Source of the DNA: Parus major
Taxonomy: Eukaryota > Chordata > Aves > Passeriformes > Paridae
Assembly: GCF_001522545.3 (NCBI RefSeq)
Contig: NC_031773.1
Span: 25,121,685 to 25,185,684 of the forward strand
Length of the DNA: 64,000 nucleotides
Direction: 5' to 3'
Positions within the stretch are counted from its first letter, which is position 1. Each line of letters begins with the position of its first letter. This document shows, piece after piece, positions 44,283-59,000 of this stretch. The notes beneath the pieces are model-generated. The model had not been told where the DNA came from. It searched no databases and saw only the letters and a program-made list of their open reading frames with translations. The position numbers and the translations under genes were made by a program.

Positions 44283-47200
44283 TATACTGACCAAAAAGAT
44301 ACATGCATTTCAAAGAGGTTTTCTTGTGCCTACAGAATCTCTGGAAACTAGGTCGTGTTTTAGTGGCTAAATCTGAGAATTCAAATACCATCAGTTAAAT
44401 TAAATTAGACATGAAATTTTACCTTCTTATTCTAAACAAACCTAGCACAGACCTACTGTCTTAACCTGCAACCTTCTCTGGCTGCATTTTCTGAGTGCAG
44501 GCTGACTTGGGATTCTATCCAAAATCGCTCCAATGTCGTTCAGAATTTCCCATCTGTATTTCTGAGATCCCATCTGGGACAGGTGAGGATAAGGTTGTGT
44601 GTGCATCTTCATGACATATACTGGTAGAATGCTTCAGCATGAACCAATACATGCAGAAAGGCAGCTAGACTTAACTTCACACTGTGATAGCCAAGATTAT
44701 TAAGATGTTCAAGTTAGATTAAAGCCTGAAACTTAACAATACTAAGATAAGACTAATAATACTAAGATAAAATCCTTTTGCTATAAATTTTACTGCTGAT
44801 TTAAAAGAAGCTAAATACCTGAAATGATTTGATGTCTGTTAATTTTTTGTAAGTATTTACAAAAGCATGAAAAATATAACTATGCCAAAATTCAATTCTT
44901 TTTCTTTTCATTTACTGCGGGTTTGCTATGTAAACAAAACTGGTTTCTAGTGTGTGAAAAAAGGACAGTAGGAGCTTTATAATGTCAAGGTGAGAGCCAT
45001 GCAACATAGCTTCAGAAACTATTCCACCTGGACCAGGCAGAAATCTCCAGAGCAAGAGCAGGGAGCATACAGAAGGTGGCCACTGAGTAGCCACAACAGT
45101 TACCTGAGTAATTTACACTGAGAAAATTAAAATAAAATAAAATACTCTGGTGCTACAATAATGTTTCTTTTTAGCGAAGTTAAATAGCCACTAAGCATAT
45201 GATAGATTGACAAGAACAATATGATATACCCTTTGTAAATCTGTTTTCTTAACATTATTTTTTCTCTGAAAGAACAGAGGATCACAATTTTGCTGCACTA
45301 TGGTCATAACTTTACATGTTAAAAATGAAGTATGTGCATCTAAGGCTTGGATAAAAAATGACTGAGATGATTTTCTTGATTAGTATCATCATAGATGGAC
45401 ATCTATGTCACAGGAACTGTTAAATGCAGTTAAAGATTCTGGAGTTCTTTTGTAAAAAGTCTTTCATTTTCTACCAAAACTGCAAACATATATATATTTT
45501 TTTATATATTAACAACAATTCTTAATACTGTAATGGTGCTACAAATAGAAGTGAAATAAAAGGAGAAAATTGTAATGTTTTAAATGCTTTGAATATAACA
45601 AGTACAATGCTTTTATATAATGAGTATAATGTTTTGTAATGCTTTTGAGACCAGTTTTTCAGGACTGCTCAGCTTTCCCAAGCTGTGTATGAATAAACAG
45701 CATTCAGAGCTTCCTTAGGAGGATAGGTCCCACACATACAGTCTGGGAATACTGTAAAGCACTAGCACCTCCCAGAGGATGCTGAATGCTACCAGCTCTG
45801 CAGCACCCCAAATAGTCTGTTCTTCCAGGCAGTAATCTCATTTTAGGGGTGCAAATGTTGATACAGGTGTGAATTAGGGTGTGACGTATCTTGCAAATGC
45901 AACTCAGGTGAAGCCCTCATACAAGATAAGGTCATGCTGCCTTCAGTCACAGCCAGGGAATAATTTTCTGGTGAAACAGAGATGTTCCCACTCCAAGAAC
46001 AAGGTGTAAGAGCCTCAGAAATCCAGAGCATTCAGCTCATGTTGAATCAGGAATATAAAGCAGACACTTCAATTTCTAAATGGAAAATATTTTAAAACAA
46101 TTCAGTACTCAGAAACCTCAGAGGAACTTTTGATATTACATCTTACTTGAGTTATAAGTCATACATTTCTTTTGCAAGAGTGTAAATATGTCAGGAGCTA
46201 AATCCTCAAATTTTTAAGGAATTAGGTGAATTAAATTACATTTAAACCTGGTGTGTGAGTAAGCATAAAATAATCACAGTCCAGAACTAAAACTGACACA
46301 TATTACTGCAGGAAACTTGTTTTATTTTCCTGGTAATGACTAGACTCAAAACAGTTAAAGTGCAATTATTTAGAGTGCTACAATTCTACAGTATTAAAAA
46401 ATCTTAAAATCTTCACCAGATTATCCATACCAATAATCCAGAAATAGTTTTTTTTTTTTAAATTGTCTGTGATCATCTTTAGCTGATGACTGCTGGCACT
46501 GTACCACACACGTCAACATATTCCACCCTTTCCTATTTGACCAGATGGATCTAAATTAAAACATAAGCTTGATGAGATTAATGGAGTATTACCTAACCCT
46601 GAACTGCAGGAAGCATATTCCATGGTGAGATAACAAATACTTCCTGTTAGTGGATGGTACTTCTAGGAGTAAATCTACTAACTTTTAAGCAAGTGCTCTA
46701 AGAGCTTTGAAAGCCAGCAAACCCTAAATGATCCAAAGGAGTTCAAAGGAATTTGTTTCTTCTTTAACATCAGAAAAACAAATTTCTCATAATTCAAACA
46801 AAACATGGGAACATTCCTATAGCCACTGATTTAAATAGAAATAAGACAGGAAACCTGAAATACAGGGTGTTATATGCTGAAAGAATATGAGCTCACAAGA
46901 GCTGTCTCCAAGTTAGGTAGAAGAATCAAAACAGCTAATGCTAATTAATCAAATCACATGCTTGAGCTAAATTGAAAATCAGTATAAGATTATCAATAGC
47001 CCCAGAGACCATACATATGTGCAACTGCAAAATTTTGGTACCTCCCCTGTCTTCAGTGCCAAGGCCCAAAATTTAAATTCCTAAACACTCATTCAGCTGT
47101 TGTCTATGTCAGGAAGTATTGAACTCCTGTTTCATAGAAGAATGTAGGTGTCTAAAGTGTAATTTAAAATCAAACACGTGTACTTAAATCCAGCAGTGCC

Positions 47201-50200
47201 AGTAAAAACAACAGAGCCCCACATCTCTACCAGTACAGGAGATACACAGAGTTCTTCTTGACAGAAAACAGTGAAACAATCCAATCATAGGGCATTAAGC
47301 TTGCAGCCTTGCCATATAAAACACATTCTCTCCTTATGGCCCAAAAAATATTTAAGTATTCCATTTTAAAGTGGAACAATTTCAAGTAGAGATTTTGAGC
47401 ACTCCTTCAATGTGGAAAAATTCCCTTCTTCAGGAGTTATGTGAGTTCAAATCCTCTTCAGGGAAAGGGAGGTACTGAAACACTTCTCCAAGATCTGAAA
47501 TGAGTGGCCTGAATCATGAATTCAAACATTTGACATTTTCAAAATGTACGATTTTTTCTTATGCATTTCTAATATTCCAAAGTACATAAATTTCTTACTT
47601 TCAGGGAAAAAGACTTTGTTAAGTAAATATAAAGTTATGAGCATTTATCAGTGGCCAAAATATGTATATTGTCTTGGAAAAACCACTTGATTTTTTGGAA
47701 CAGGGTAAATGAAAGATAAGCATACTTCCTATAGAAACATTAAACCTGCTTTAAAGTAAGAGCCTCAGCCTTCATTTCCTCTAAACTGAGAAATGCAGGA
47801 TGAAATCTCACGTTCGTGCCGGTCAAGGGGAGGAGATCCAGAGGACCTCAGAGAGTCAAAGTCTTTATGTCAAACAGATTACATTAAGCACTGGCAAATG
47901 CAAGGTAATGTGTAAAGAAAGGAACAATGTGTTGAGTTCTAAACTAACTTTACATCTCACCAAAAAGAATTGAGATTTAAACTGCAGTTCAGTGTGCTGT
48001 GACAGTTAACAATGCAAAGTCTTAGAAACAACAAAGACACTGAGAGAAAAGAGGAGTGTATTTCAACATTTTTTATCTATCACTGAGCTAGTCTCCTACA
48101 AGACTAATCTTGACTAAGTGAAAGAACACATAAAGAATATACACTCACAAAGACAGTCAGAAGAACTGGAAAACAAAGTTGGGAAGGACATCTGTATGAG
48201 AAAGACAACCAAAGGATTGTAATAATTGGAATCAGAGAATAAAAATACTATAGAAGGACAAGAAATAATGATAGAAAGGAGAAAAGTTGAATGTTTATGC
48301 CCACTTGTTCTTAGAAATACAAGAAATAATGTATAGTATTTTGTATAAATATCATCCATAAGGTTTTCCATTTCAATGTAATAAACCTTAAGTGCTTGTC
48401 ATTGGATTTTCTTTGGTTTGCAGCAGTCATGAGGAACCCAGCTGAATTCTAAATGTCTTTATGCCTCATATTGGAGCAGTCCTGTTCCTCTTTCATTGTA
48501 TAATATTATACAGAATTACAGTGGAAAGCTGTTTTAGCCATGGAATCCATAGTGTATCATCTTCATTTATGTAAAGCAAATACCTATTCTTTTTTTTTTA
48601 AATATGTTTCTTCATGAATAATGAGATCAGCAGACAGCAACTACAAAACTGCTATTCAGGTTAGAGATTGTCAGGGGAAAAATTTTTGCTTCTATAAGTG
48701 AATATAACAGAAGCAGTTCAAATTATAATGGAATGGGGTTGTCTCATAATAATATCTATCACACAAATATAAGATATACATTTAAATAGTATTAAACATA
48801 AAAATCTTAACCTCTAATCCATTTGTAACAGGCCACAAAGCCATAGTGAGTTCCAAAGGATTCTGTCCAGTCCAGATTGTCTCAAAGACCCCTGATCATG
48901 TCACAGTTTGGGATATCAGCATTTTCCTAGGTCAAATTGAGCTTAATCAATGAGAAAGTTAATTAACAGTAGAAGCAAAGATTAAAGATTATCTTTGGTA
49001 GGATATAAAAATACTAAATTGTTTAGGAAGAATTAGTTTTGTAACTAACAATGCCATTTTTCCATAAATTTATGTTAATTATAGTTATACTTTTCTCCTT
49101 TAACTGTGTATTAATCAGCACCTTAATCCCCGGCTTTGCTCAGACCACTGTCAGGAAAGTCTTTTATGCTCTACAGAATGTTCCACCTAATGACATAATT
49201 AACAGATATTACGTATACCTATAAATGTTCATTTCCTTACAATCTCAGACTACCACTACCAGTTTCAGAGTCACTATTATGACAGACAGATAACAGTCTG
49301 CAAAGTGCACCATTATCTTTAGAGAATATAAAGCTGTAGGGTCAGAAATTAAAAAGATCTTGGTCAAGCTGAGACATGTAAGACTTGGATATAAAAAGCC
49401 TGAATAGAGTAAGAGATGTCCTAACATCTCACTGGGGCAGCTGTGAGAGGGAACTGATGGAGCTTTAGCATTGATGCAATACAATCTCATCTGCATTTCA
49501 GAGATGCAAACTGCAGCTTTAGAGATGTTGCTCTGAACAGCAGAGTTGCTTCATTGGAATTTTTCACTGGAAAGAGAGAAAAAACCCACAGAGATCCAAA
49601 CATTTTGAACAAACTAAATTTCAGGCATTATTTTTTGTCATGTAGTTTGTTTGGGTAAGCAGGTATGGCTAGTCTTGTTTGTCTCCTCCACTGATCATTA
49701 CATCTTGTCACTATTCCTGCGCTGAGAAATAGTGCAAACTGTAAACGAAAGAAACAGTTCTTGCCTGCAAAACCAAGATGGACCAAGAGAAAAACATGAC
49801 TCTTCTTCTGAATTACTTTTACCTTTTGAAACTTACATATTTCTGATAAGCAGCCTCAGACAACATCCATGCTCATTGTACAGGGGCCTCTGGAGAAGCC
49901 ACATGCACTACAGTAAACCTGAATTGTCATGACTGATGTTTATGTCTAATCAGCCTCACAGATGTGACAGGATAATTCAGCCTGAATTGTTTACTTTCAG
50001 CAGTCTGAGTCATATAAGGTGTCAATTATACTGAAGTTAATAAAAAGATATTTCATTTTCTAACTGTAAATTCATATAATGAATCAGACTGAAGAAACAG
50101 GATTAGATAAAAAACAACAAACAATAATTGCTTGTATTTAAAAAAAAATCACTCTAACAATTTAAAATCTAGTTCAGTCTTATTTTCCACATGCCATTCA

Positions 50201-51329
50201 GATTAAATTCATGAATAATGGATATATCTCTTCTGTAATGTCTTGTTGCTTTCTATAGTATGAAAAGACAAGCATTATGCAAATGTGGTATCTTAAAAAA
50301 GTCTCTTGTCAAATAGTCATCATTTTAATTTTATGTTGCTAATATAATTGACAAAATACTTGATACTACTGATTATGCCTTTTCTTGTAAACCACTTATT
50401 TGATGGGCTTAAACAGCTGTGGGTTTGCCTCTATAAGTTTGTGAAGTTGTAACCAGGCTAGAAAAGAGCAATAGGCAAAGTCTTGGGCATACCATCCTAC
50501 CAGCTGGTAAGCAGCATTTCATAGCAAATTGTAAAGGTACAATTCAATCAACATTGTTATATTTCAAAAAAAAGAGGAGAAGGTTCTCATATTCTCCACC
50601 CCTCCTTCCCAAGTAGTCAAGCCCACGTGAAATAAACAGAGAATTAATTTTAAAATCTGAATATAGATATGCTTGATTTATATAGAATAACTTCAGAGAT
50701 CTGCAAACATCTTTCACTGTTAATCAATCTGCATCTCACCCTGGGACCCCTTCAGTCAATTCAGCTCTTTTCAAAATTTCATACAGTATCCATCAAATCT
50801 GATAGGCCGAAGGCTAATTCGAACATAGTGGCTTCAAGTTTAGAGAAAAGAAGGTTAGAGTTAGGCCATGTCTTGTTTGTCAGTACATTACACCATTTCT
50901 GCAAGTGGAACCTTCCCAAGTTCTACTGCAATAAAACAGTTACAACCAAGAGGAAAATTCTGGCCTGAGATTTTGTTTGGAAATGCTTACTACAAAGTTA
51001 TTTGCCACTAGAGTACTTCAAACTTTACAAGTACCACTCCATATTAATTCTACATTATTCCAGACACTGAGTGAAAAATTTTCTTCTCAAAAATATCACT
51101 TTTAGTTGGACAAGACACTGGGAATCCAGCCAAAAGAAACATCCATTCAGCACCCGAGACAGAGAGCTCAGAGACATCATGACAAACTGGAATCCAACAG
51201 ACTGAAGAGCAACTCTGCTGAAAAGCTTCTGGGGTCATCGTGGTGGGTCTCAGGCTGTACCCAAGCCAGTAGAGTGCACTCATAGAAAGCAAACAATGCA
51301 TTCATTGGGAGGAGTATGGACACCAAACT
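44283..51329. other. intergenic, no gene recognised
   Basis: Seven kilobases of AT-rich sequence without a supported exon. It contains a 20-base tandem duplication (44731-44770), a TA run at 45488-45510 and an octamer motif ATGCAAAT at 50277-50284 within AT-rich non-repetitive text (50160-50390) that might be regulatory. All open frames are under 100 codons and unrecognised. Confidence 0.6.
44731..44770. repeat. 20-base tandem duplication
   Basis: The word AATACTAAGATAA occurs at 44738-44750 and again at 44758-44770, a period of 20 bases with near-identical flanks. Confidence 0.75.
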
Positions 51330-51600
51330 GCAGGAAGTGGCAGCATCTCCCTGTGCTTGGCACTGGTGAGGCACATGTGGAATAATGGATCTAGCTTTGT
51401 ACCACCTGGCTTGTGCAGAAAATTAAGATAACTGGAGAAGGTACAGGAGAGGGCTCATGAGGCAGAGGATGCATGGGCACAAAGAGAGGTTGAGGGAAAA
51501 AATCTTGTTTAGTTTGACAGGGAGGAGAGGAAGGCTGAGAGGAACTAACTGCAGCCTATAGGAGGTATCTGAAAGAGGTTGCCACAATGATGGTGTCAAA
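51330..51600 (+). mobile_element. CR1 LINE fragment, sense orientation
   Basis: Diverged CR1 covering the end of the reverse-transcriptase ORF and the start of the 3' UTR: tgcttggcactggtgaggca is the well-known 'LALVRPHLEY' coding region. Later aaggctgagaggaactaact and gcagcctataggaggtatct match the stretch before the 3' UTR. It has many changes and no usable frame, so it is an old copy. Limits are approximate. Confidence 0.75.
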
Positions 51601-53029
51601 ATTTTTTAAAAATGGCCTGAATTGTACATTAATATTGGACACTAAAAGAATGCCAACACAGGTACATTAAAGCTATTTTGAATTTTGTCTGTGTTTCCCA
51701 GACAAAATGATCCCTAATATCTACAGAGCTGCCTGTTGGTCTGAAAATACTGGCATGGATTATTATGGCCCAAAGCCTCACTTCCTTTCATATTTCATGA
51801 TGGTAAAATATGGAGGAAACATCAGGAAAGTAATTGTATAAAACTGCTTATGTCAATTCTGGTATTTTCTCCTTCTGAACAGCAAATTTTGATGAGGTTA
51901 TTTTAGGTTCATGAAAACAGAAATCTCATCTTACCTACACATTGTTGCTTAGATAAACTAACAATGCAAAACATTCTGTAGAGAAACAACAACCAGAAAT
52001 GAGTTTACACTTGCACTTCAATTAGTTTACATTTTTTTCCTCTGTTATTTCACCCTTTCACCTATGCTTGCAAATATATTCTGTACTTGGAGAAAAAAAA
52101 TCTGCTTTGAACCTTCCCTGTGCTTATCATACTTCTTCCTCATGCCTCTAACTAAAAGATATTACTATTCTTTAACTGTTTTCATTCAGTTTAATCAATT
52201 TGACACATTCAAGGAAAAGAAATCTTTCTCTCCAATTGAGCTTAAGAAAAAACTCTACCTCTTCTAATCAGCAACTCAGTATTTCTGGTAAGTATCACTG
52301 AAAAGCATTAATTTAGGTGCCAGGATCTATGCCAGATTTTGAAAGTCCTAACTTGGTCATTTGCCTGCAGAAATTTTATTTTTAAAGTTTTACACATGTT
52401 ATATTTTACAGATTGATCAGGAAATGTAATCTACGTGTCTTGAAAATCCACAGCTATAAGTCTTTAATTTCCCTCCTGTCCATTCTTTCCATATTGTCAA
52501 TTTAAATAAACCAAAAAACCAACAACAAAACGAACTCCAATAATAACAATAAAAAAATTATAGTAATATTAATTTTAAAAACGCCAATTAAAAAAATTCT
52601 CAGCTCATACTTTGTGTAGGGGCTAAGTAGAGCTCTTCTTCATTTTCCACAAAACCACTATGTACTACTATATTTACCTAGAAATGCTTCTCAATAAAAA
52701 TAACAGAACAGAAATTTCTAGGGGAAAAGGAATAGGCCTTCTGATGCTGCACCCTGTTCCTTCATTGTCTGCACATCTGATAGCCTCCTTAAAACAGCAG
52801 TGTTGTCCCGATATCTATTTGAACTACTGCGCTTAAAAGGCTGCACTTTTTAATGCAGAAGTGATTTAATTGCATGCCTTCTCCTTAATGCTACACTGAA
52901 AGAAAACAGGCTTTCTCAAAAAATGGAAGAATTTAAATATTTTAGTAGAACATGTTTTATGATTCAGAAACACGTTCCTTGAAAAAGCATGTAGTAAAAT
53001 CTTGAATGCATTCAGAACTATGGTGTGTA

Positions 53030-53079
53030 GGGAGTAGAGAATATTACATATATATATATTACAGGGAATAGAGAATACA
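53030..53079. repeat. TA run between short direct repeats
   Basis: ATATATATATAT (about 53047-53059) lies between two copies of a 16-19 base word (gggagtagagaatattaca and gggaatagagaataca), as expected from slippage or a small duplication. Confidence 0.6.
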
Positions 53080-56000
53080 CTGATATGTATGGAAAACATT
53101 AATGACTAGAAATGCACTAGTATTTTATACTGACACAATTCTACCTCTCTCTGAGCACTCCTGAGGCTGCCCCACAGCCAGAGCTGCCTGTGACTACAGC
53201 TCCAAGGCCCAGCTCCCATACAGCCAGGTGTGTAACCTTAGCTCTAAGCACTGAGCAAACTGCAATGTGAGAAACAGCAGTGAGAGGATCTGCAGAGTGA
53301 AGCCAGGCAAGATAAGAAAGATAAGAAAGGTAAAACTACAAATAGAGGATTACTGAGATAAGGCTCCTTAGGAGTTTAAGGGGCAAAGAAGAACACATAT
53401 AAATATATAAAAAGTTTCAGGGAAAAAACAGGGAATCAGAAGATGAAATTTAGCATCATCAAGGATCTGTTCCAAGGAGGAACAGAAGTCAGCCTTCTCC
53501 CTCTTGAATTATGTCAGTCTGGCCATCATTTATATCATATTTGCAGTAATAAATACATGTTTCCTTGTGAGATTGAATCATCTGATAAATACCAAGTGAA
53601 TGATCTGTCTTAATGCAGTATTCAGTTTGGGGTACTTTGTCTGTTATTCATATTTTATGGCTGATATTCAGATCACTTAAATTTTGACTGAACTCTAATG
53701 CGGGAGAACTTTGAGTGACCACCAAGCAAAACCGTAATAGATCAAAGCTTTTTCTGACTGGTCATTTCAGATAGGCTCTTTATTCTCTATACAATCAAAT
53801 GAGTTCTCGCTTGTCATAGAAACATGTCCTTTTAGGACTAGAGGAGTCTTCCTTATCAAAAAACTGGTAACTTCTCTTGGACAGTTGAAAGGTCTGTTAA
53901 GGGAATAGAACTGAAATTTTACCTAGACTATCAACAGATAGGATTAGAGGTATAACAACACAGTGATGATTCCTTGAGTAAGCTTGAGCATGTGGAGAAG
54001 CTCTAGATACCAGATTCCAAAACTCCTTATTCCTTGAGGGATTGATATTAAGAACAAGGTGTCCACACAGACAGCTTTAATACACATGATGTCAGTGTTG
54101 ATCAAGAATCACTTAATCTGTGAAGACCACCCAATTGCCTGAGCAAGTCTTACAGACTTCAGGGGTCTTCATACAGCACTGGCACTATGAGTCTCAGCAA
54201 TTCCACTAAAAAACTTTTCATGGCTCGACCTTACATTTCTACATGTTCTGTATCCAGAGTAAGGACAAAGCTTAATGGAAAGGCATTTTTTTTGAAGGCA
54301 GAATATATGCTCATTATACTATATTCAGAATAAACAGCACCTCAGAAATTCATGAAAGTGCCTAAACTAAAATCAAATTTCACCTTATGTTTTCCTTTTT
54401 TTTTAGATAGAGCATGAGAAGCAAAACTAAAATTCCTGTACGTTTTCATGGTCCTCATAAACATTGTTTGTACCACGATTACTTACAGGGTTTGCAGGGT
54501 TCAACTATACAGTGTCATTAGCATCATGTATTGCTTCTTTCCAATTTTTTATTACCAATGCAGAAGAAGCAACAAAGAGCAACAAATAAACTGTGTACAT
54601 TTTTCTTATGAATAGAAGTTTTTCATAATGACATCAGAGCATTTAATACATACAGTATGAGTATGCAATATTATAATCTTTTAAATATATCCTTGATCAT
54701 TTCTAAAAGTCTTCTTCTAAAAGTCTGAAATTTGTTTTATTCCAAGTTCAAGATGCACTGAAGTCCCCAATGTGAAAAGCATTTCCCCCAGAAACTTTTA
54801 CATCTCATGCTGATAGCACTTGTATCACTGAAAAGTACTGCCATATTATACTTGCAGCACATAAATCTGTGTAACAGACTGCACAAGCCTAATCTTGCTC
54901 CAAGATTGGTTCAGAAATTAATAAATAGTAAATACCATTACATTTTAAAACAATGTGTTCTAAAGGCTGTGTTATGCAACAAACATTTTACATTCATTTT
55001 TGCATAAGCAGAGGATGCTTTCAATTATACAAGTTGCTTTACATAAAAGTTCCCTAGCACCTACAAAAAAAAAATCTTGTAGAAGATCAATTTCTGCTCA
55101 AAAATATATTGGTTTAATTTTTTTTACTATAATTTTATTCATATGATATTGCTGAATTTATTCTAAGGGAATATATTTTCTATGAAAAAGTAATATTTTT
55201 GAAATATTTTCTACTATGTAATTCATACACGTTAAAAACAAAGATTGAAAAAAATCCCTAGAGTAGTTCATTTTCAGATCAACGGTTTTCATTTTGAATT
55301 TTAAACTCATACTTTACTTTCCCTGCATGTCAAGGAAGGGAGAATAGCTTGGAGTATCGATAGGAATGAAGTACTGGTGAAGAAGCTACTGCAAGAGAAG
55401 GAGACCATCTCGCTTCCCAGCTGCCAAATTCACACTGTGCTCAAGCACAAAGCAGTGTAAGACCCCTCTTGGACCCAAACACCGCTGCTACTGAATATGG
55501 ATGACCAGCAAAGGAAACTATTTTCAATACCCAGATTCCATACTTTTTCTAACACTCTGATAATAGCAAGAAACAGAAAAATAAAAAATATAAAAATTAT
55601 CCCCATTGGCAAATTTTTTGTACCTGAACTACTTCAATATATGTTGAGTAAATTTAACCAGAATTCTAGAGAATCTCAACACATTTCACATGTACGTGTG
55701 CTTTCCGGCCAAGTGCTGGAGTTTGGAGGACAGATGTGGAAACACAGCCAACCTGACACACCCTCTGGAGAAAAGAGACAGGATCATGAACTATAAAGTT
55801 ATGATTTAAGCAGCAACATTATACTACATGAGTCTCATTACACCAAGTAAACAATTCCATTGCAAACTTAATGATATTCTTGAGACACCCGCATTAGCAC
55901 CACTGGTCTTTTATTTATTTCAAATTACTCTTCTTATTTACCTCAGCAGGGCTCTATGCGATTAACTCCCCAGACTGCTCAGACTCCTATGGTGATGATT

Positions 56001-59000
56001 TATATTGTCATTCCAATATAATGTTTCCCATAATTGTACTGTGTTTAAAAAACATTAGAACCCAAGGGGCTAGGCAAGGAGTTATAATATTAACAGCATG
56101 TTCATATAAATCAATTTACTCCCTTGGAGGGAAAAAAATTGAAAAAAAGTTAATAAGATTACAGAAGTACCAAGCCAATGCAACTGCTTTAAGTGTGTTT
56201 AATCAATAACTGTAAAAGCATCACAGATAACACCTGAAAATGAAAACAAAAGCAGGAATCCATTTCCACGTGTAGTACTATTGATGTTAGTAGACAGTTC
56301 ACAAAAATTAGAAGAAACATCATTTCACTGAAAAGACTCAATCCCAGAAAAGTGTGCCCCCAGTACCTGCACAGTATTTTCAAGCAGTCTAAGACTCTTG
56401 TAAGATCAGCCTGACATTAGTGGAAGACATAGATTTATAAATGCATCATGTTAAATATTCCAAGTACATTGCAGGGATCAAGAGGTAACCCATGATTTCA
56501 GACACTGACCTCTTAGGATAAAACCTAATGATAAGGGTTATGTAGGTAGAAAATCAGGGAACTTCTGGCTCTCTTTTCCATTGCTCATTAAAATATCTCA
56601 TTTTCTTTTAAAAAAATCTCACAATTCAATTTGTAATATGCTTAATGCTATGTGCAAGCGTAAGATAATATATTCAGAAGATGGATTATTTATAGCTCAG
56701 TCAGACCTGAGCCTCTAGATGTGGTATTGTTTATTACATTCACTGATCTAACTTTGCTGTACTGTAGCTATATTCTAAGACACAGCTGCCAATCACTTTA
56801 GAATAAATTGAGTGTAATAAAAAACTGCAAGACTGAAACAAGACAACAAATATTAAAAAAACCCCACTTTTCTGATATACTCGCTTATTGAAAATGTAGC
56901 AGCTCACTAAATCCAGGATGTTCTTCTCCCCACAAAAAACAGGTCATTATGCAATGAATATACCATAAATCCTACTGCAGATGTACCTTTAGGATAGACA
57001 AAACTTCTACTGCTTCAGTGAGTTCATCCAAAGCCTCTTTATGTATGTAAGGCTACAGCTAAGTGATCAGAATCACAACTGCTTTTTGCAGTTTTAATCT
57101 TGTTTAAGTTTTCTTTACCCTAATAAAAACTTCTTTTGATCTTTTTCTTGTGCAGTTATTAAATCCAAGCACCTGTCTACTTCAAATACCTCCTCTAAGA
57201 TACTTCCAGGTAGTGTCAGTCTTAGGACAGACATATGCTTTCTGTAAAGCCCTCTGCTTTTACAAGATTAAATAGAAATATGCTGCTTCACAGCAGCTGA
57301 AAACATAATCTCTCACTCATTAACTAGAACAATGAAACTTGCTGCTGATGTAAGAACTAAATTATTATCCCACATTACAAAATCTTCAGAAATAAAGGAG
57401 ATGGTTTATAAGTCTGACAAGTTAATTTAAATGTTGCAAACTTATCATAGCTACATAAAAAATACTATTTACTTTAGGCTTGTAAAAAAAAAATGTATTA
57501 TGAACAGCAAAAGAAAGGACCACTGCAGGGGTAATCCTGGACCTAATGTAAGAGATAAATGGAGTGGCACTAGAGCAGCTCAGACAGAAGAGGGTAACAA
57601 ATTAATTGAATGTTGGTTGGTATCAGCCAGTAATGAAGGAAATTGGGAGTTCCTCCTGCACGACTGTCTTTTGAAATTGGGTTAAAAATTTGGCTTAAAA
57701 AGAATGTCCTTCTGAACAGCACAAAGACATGTGCCTGTTTCAGCTTGCCACTGCTCCATCTTGAGAAAAATGAAAACACAGCACAAGACTAATAATAAAA
57801 TACAAAGAACATCATGCATATGTTGGTCCGGTGAACATGTTACCTTCCTTAAGGAAGAGACCAGATAAATCAGGTGAATTAAACAGATGTAACATTTATC
57901 TCAGTCTTTTTTTAGTGGGATTTTGATTATTCCCAAATCAGTTTTAAAAGACAAATCCATTTATAAGCAGGGCGCCATTCCTTGGAAAATACAATTGTTT
58001 GGTGTTATCCGTGGGTTCCATGATTCCTGGCTTCTGGCTACCATTAAAACAAGAAATAAAGACAACATCTTAGCATGAAGACCCATAACAGATAATTTAA
58101 ATCTCTGAATAATTTAAAGAGCATAGAGTATATTTAAAAATTTTAGATTGCTGCAGTGGATTACAACTGCTTAATCATAGGCTCCTCAGAATTATTATCT
58201 TTATTTTATTTTTAAAATGCTTCTGTAAAACTATTTCTCTACAGTGAGGATGGAAAGAGGTTAGAAGGATATAGAAAAATACCATTTTTCTGTGTTTTTT
58301 TCTAACTTATTTTCTTCTGTATCATGTACATGTTTTATGGTTAAGCATCAGGCAGCCATGGGTTTCCCAAGTGCAGCTGCACACTTCTACAACAAAGGGC
58401 TGCCACATTAAAAAAACAACAAAACAAGCCTTAGCAGGGAAATTATTCCTGTTTGTTCATTTTTTTTGCATATTCATTAGCTCTGACAAGTCATGAATGC
58501 ATTTGGTCTCTTACCCTTGTCCATATTTAGTCTCTGTCAATGTATCCTGGGCACATCAGAGCTATTGCAGAGGCTGTGATGCATCCAGGTGTGTCAGTGC
58601 TGTTCACAGTGAACCATCCTGGGGAAGTTATCTGGATAATGCAAGAGGTTCTGAGCTTTCTCACTAAATATATGACTGGTGCAGTTGTCTCTAGTCTGGA
58701 TAGCTAAAATTAGAGTTTGACATGGCAGAAACGTAATTCAAAACCCCTTATGCACGAAAGGGCAATTTGGGAATACAGCAAATGTGTCTTGTAGATACCT
58801 GCTGCCAAAAGAGGCAGCAGTCCCACTGCCTTCCCCAGACTGAGCACTTGACCCAAAGCTGTCATTTGTCTGATGCCATGGTAAGGCAGTTCATGGAACC
58901 AGCTTGGCAGAAAGTTGGAACCGTGTCTCTGTAGGACCAGACACACACCAGCGCCAACTGAGAGACAACTGTAGCACATAAAGAAGGAAGCAGAGGTGGA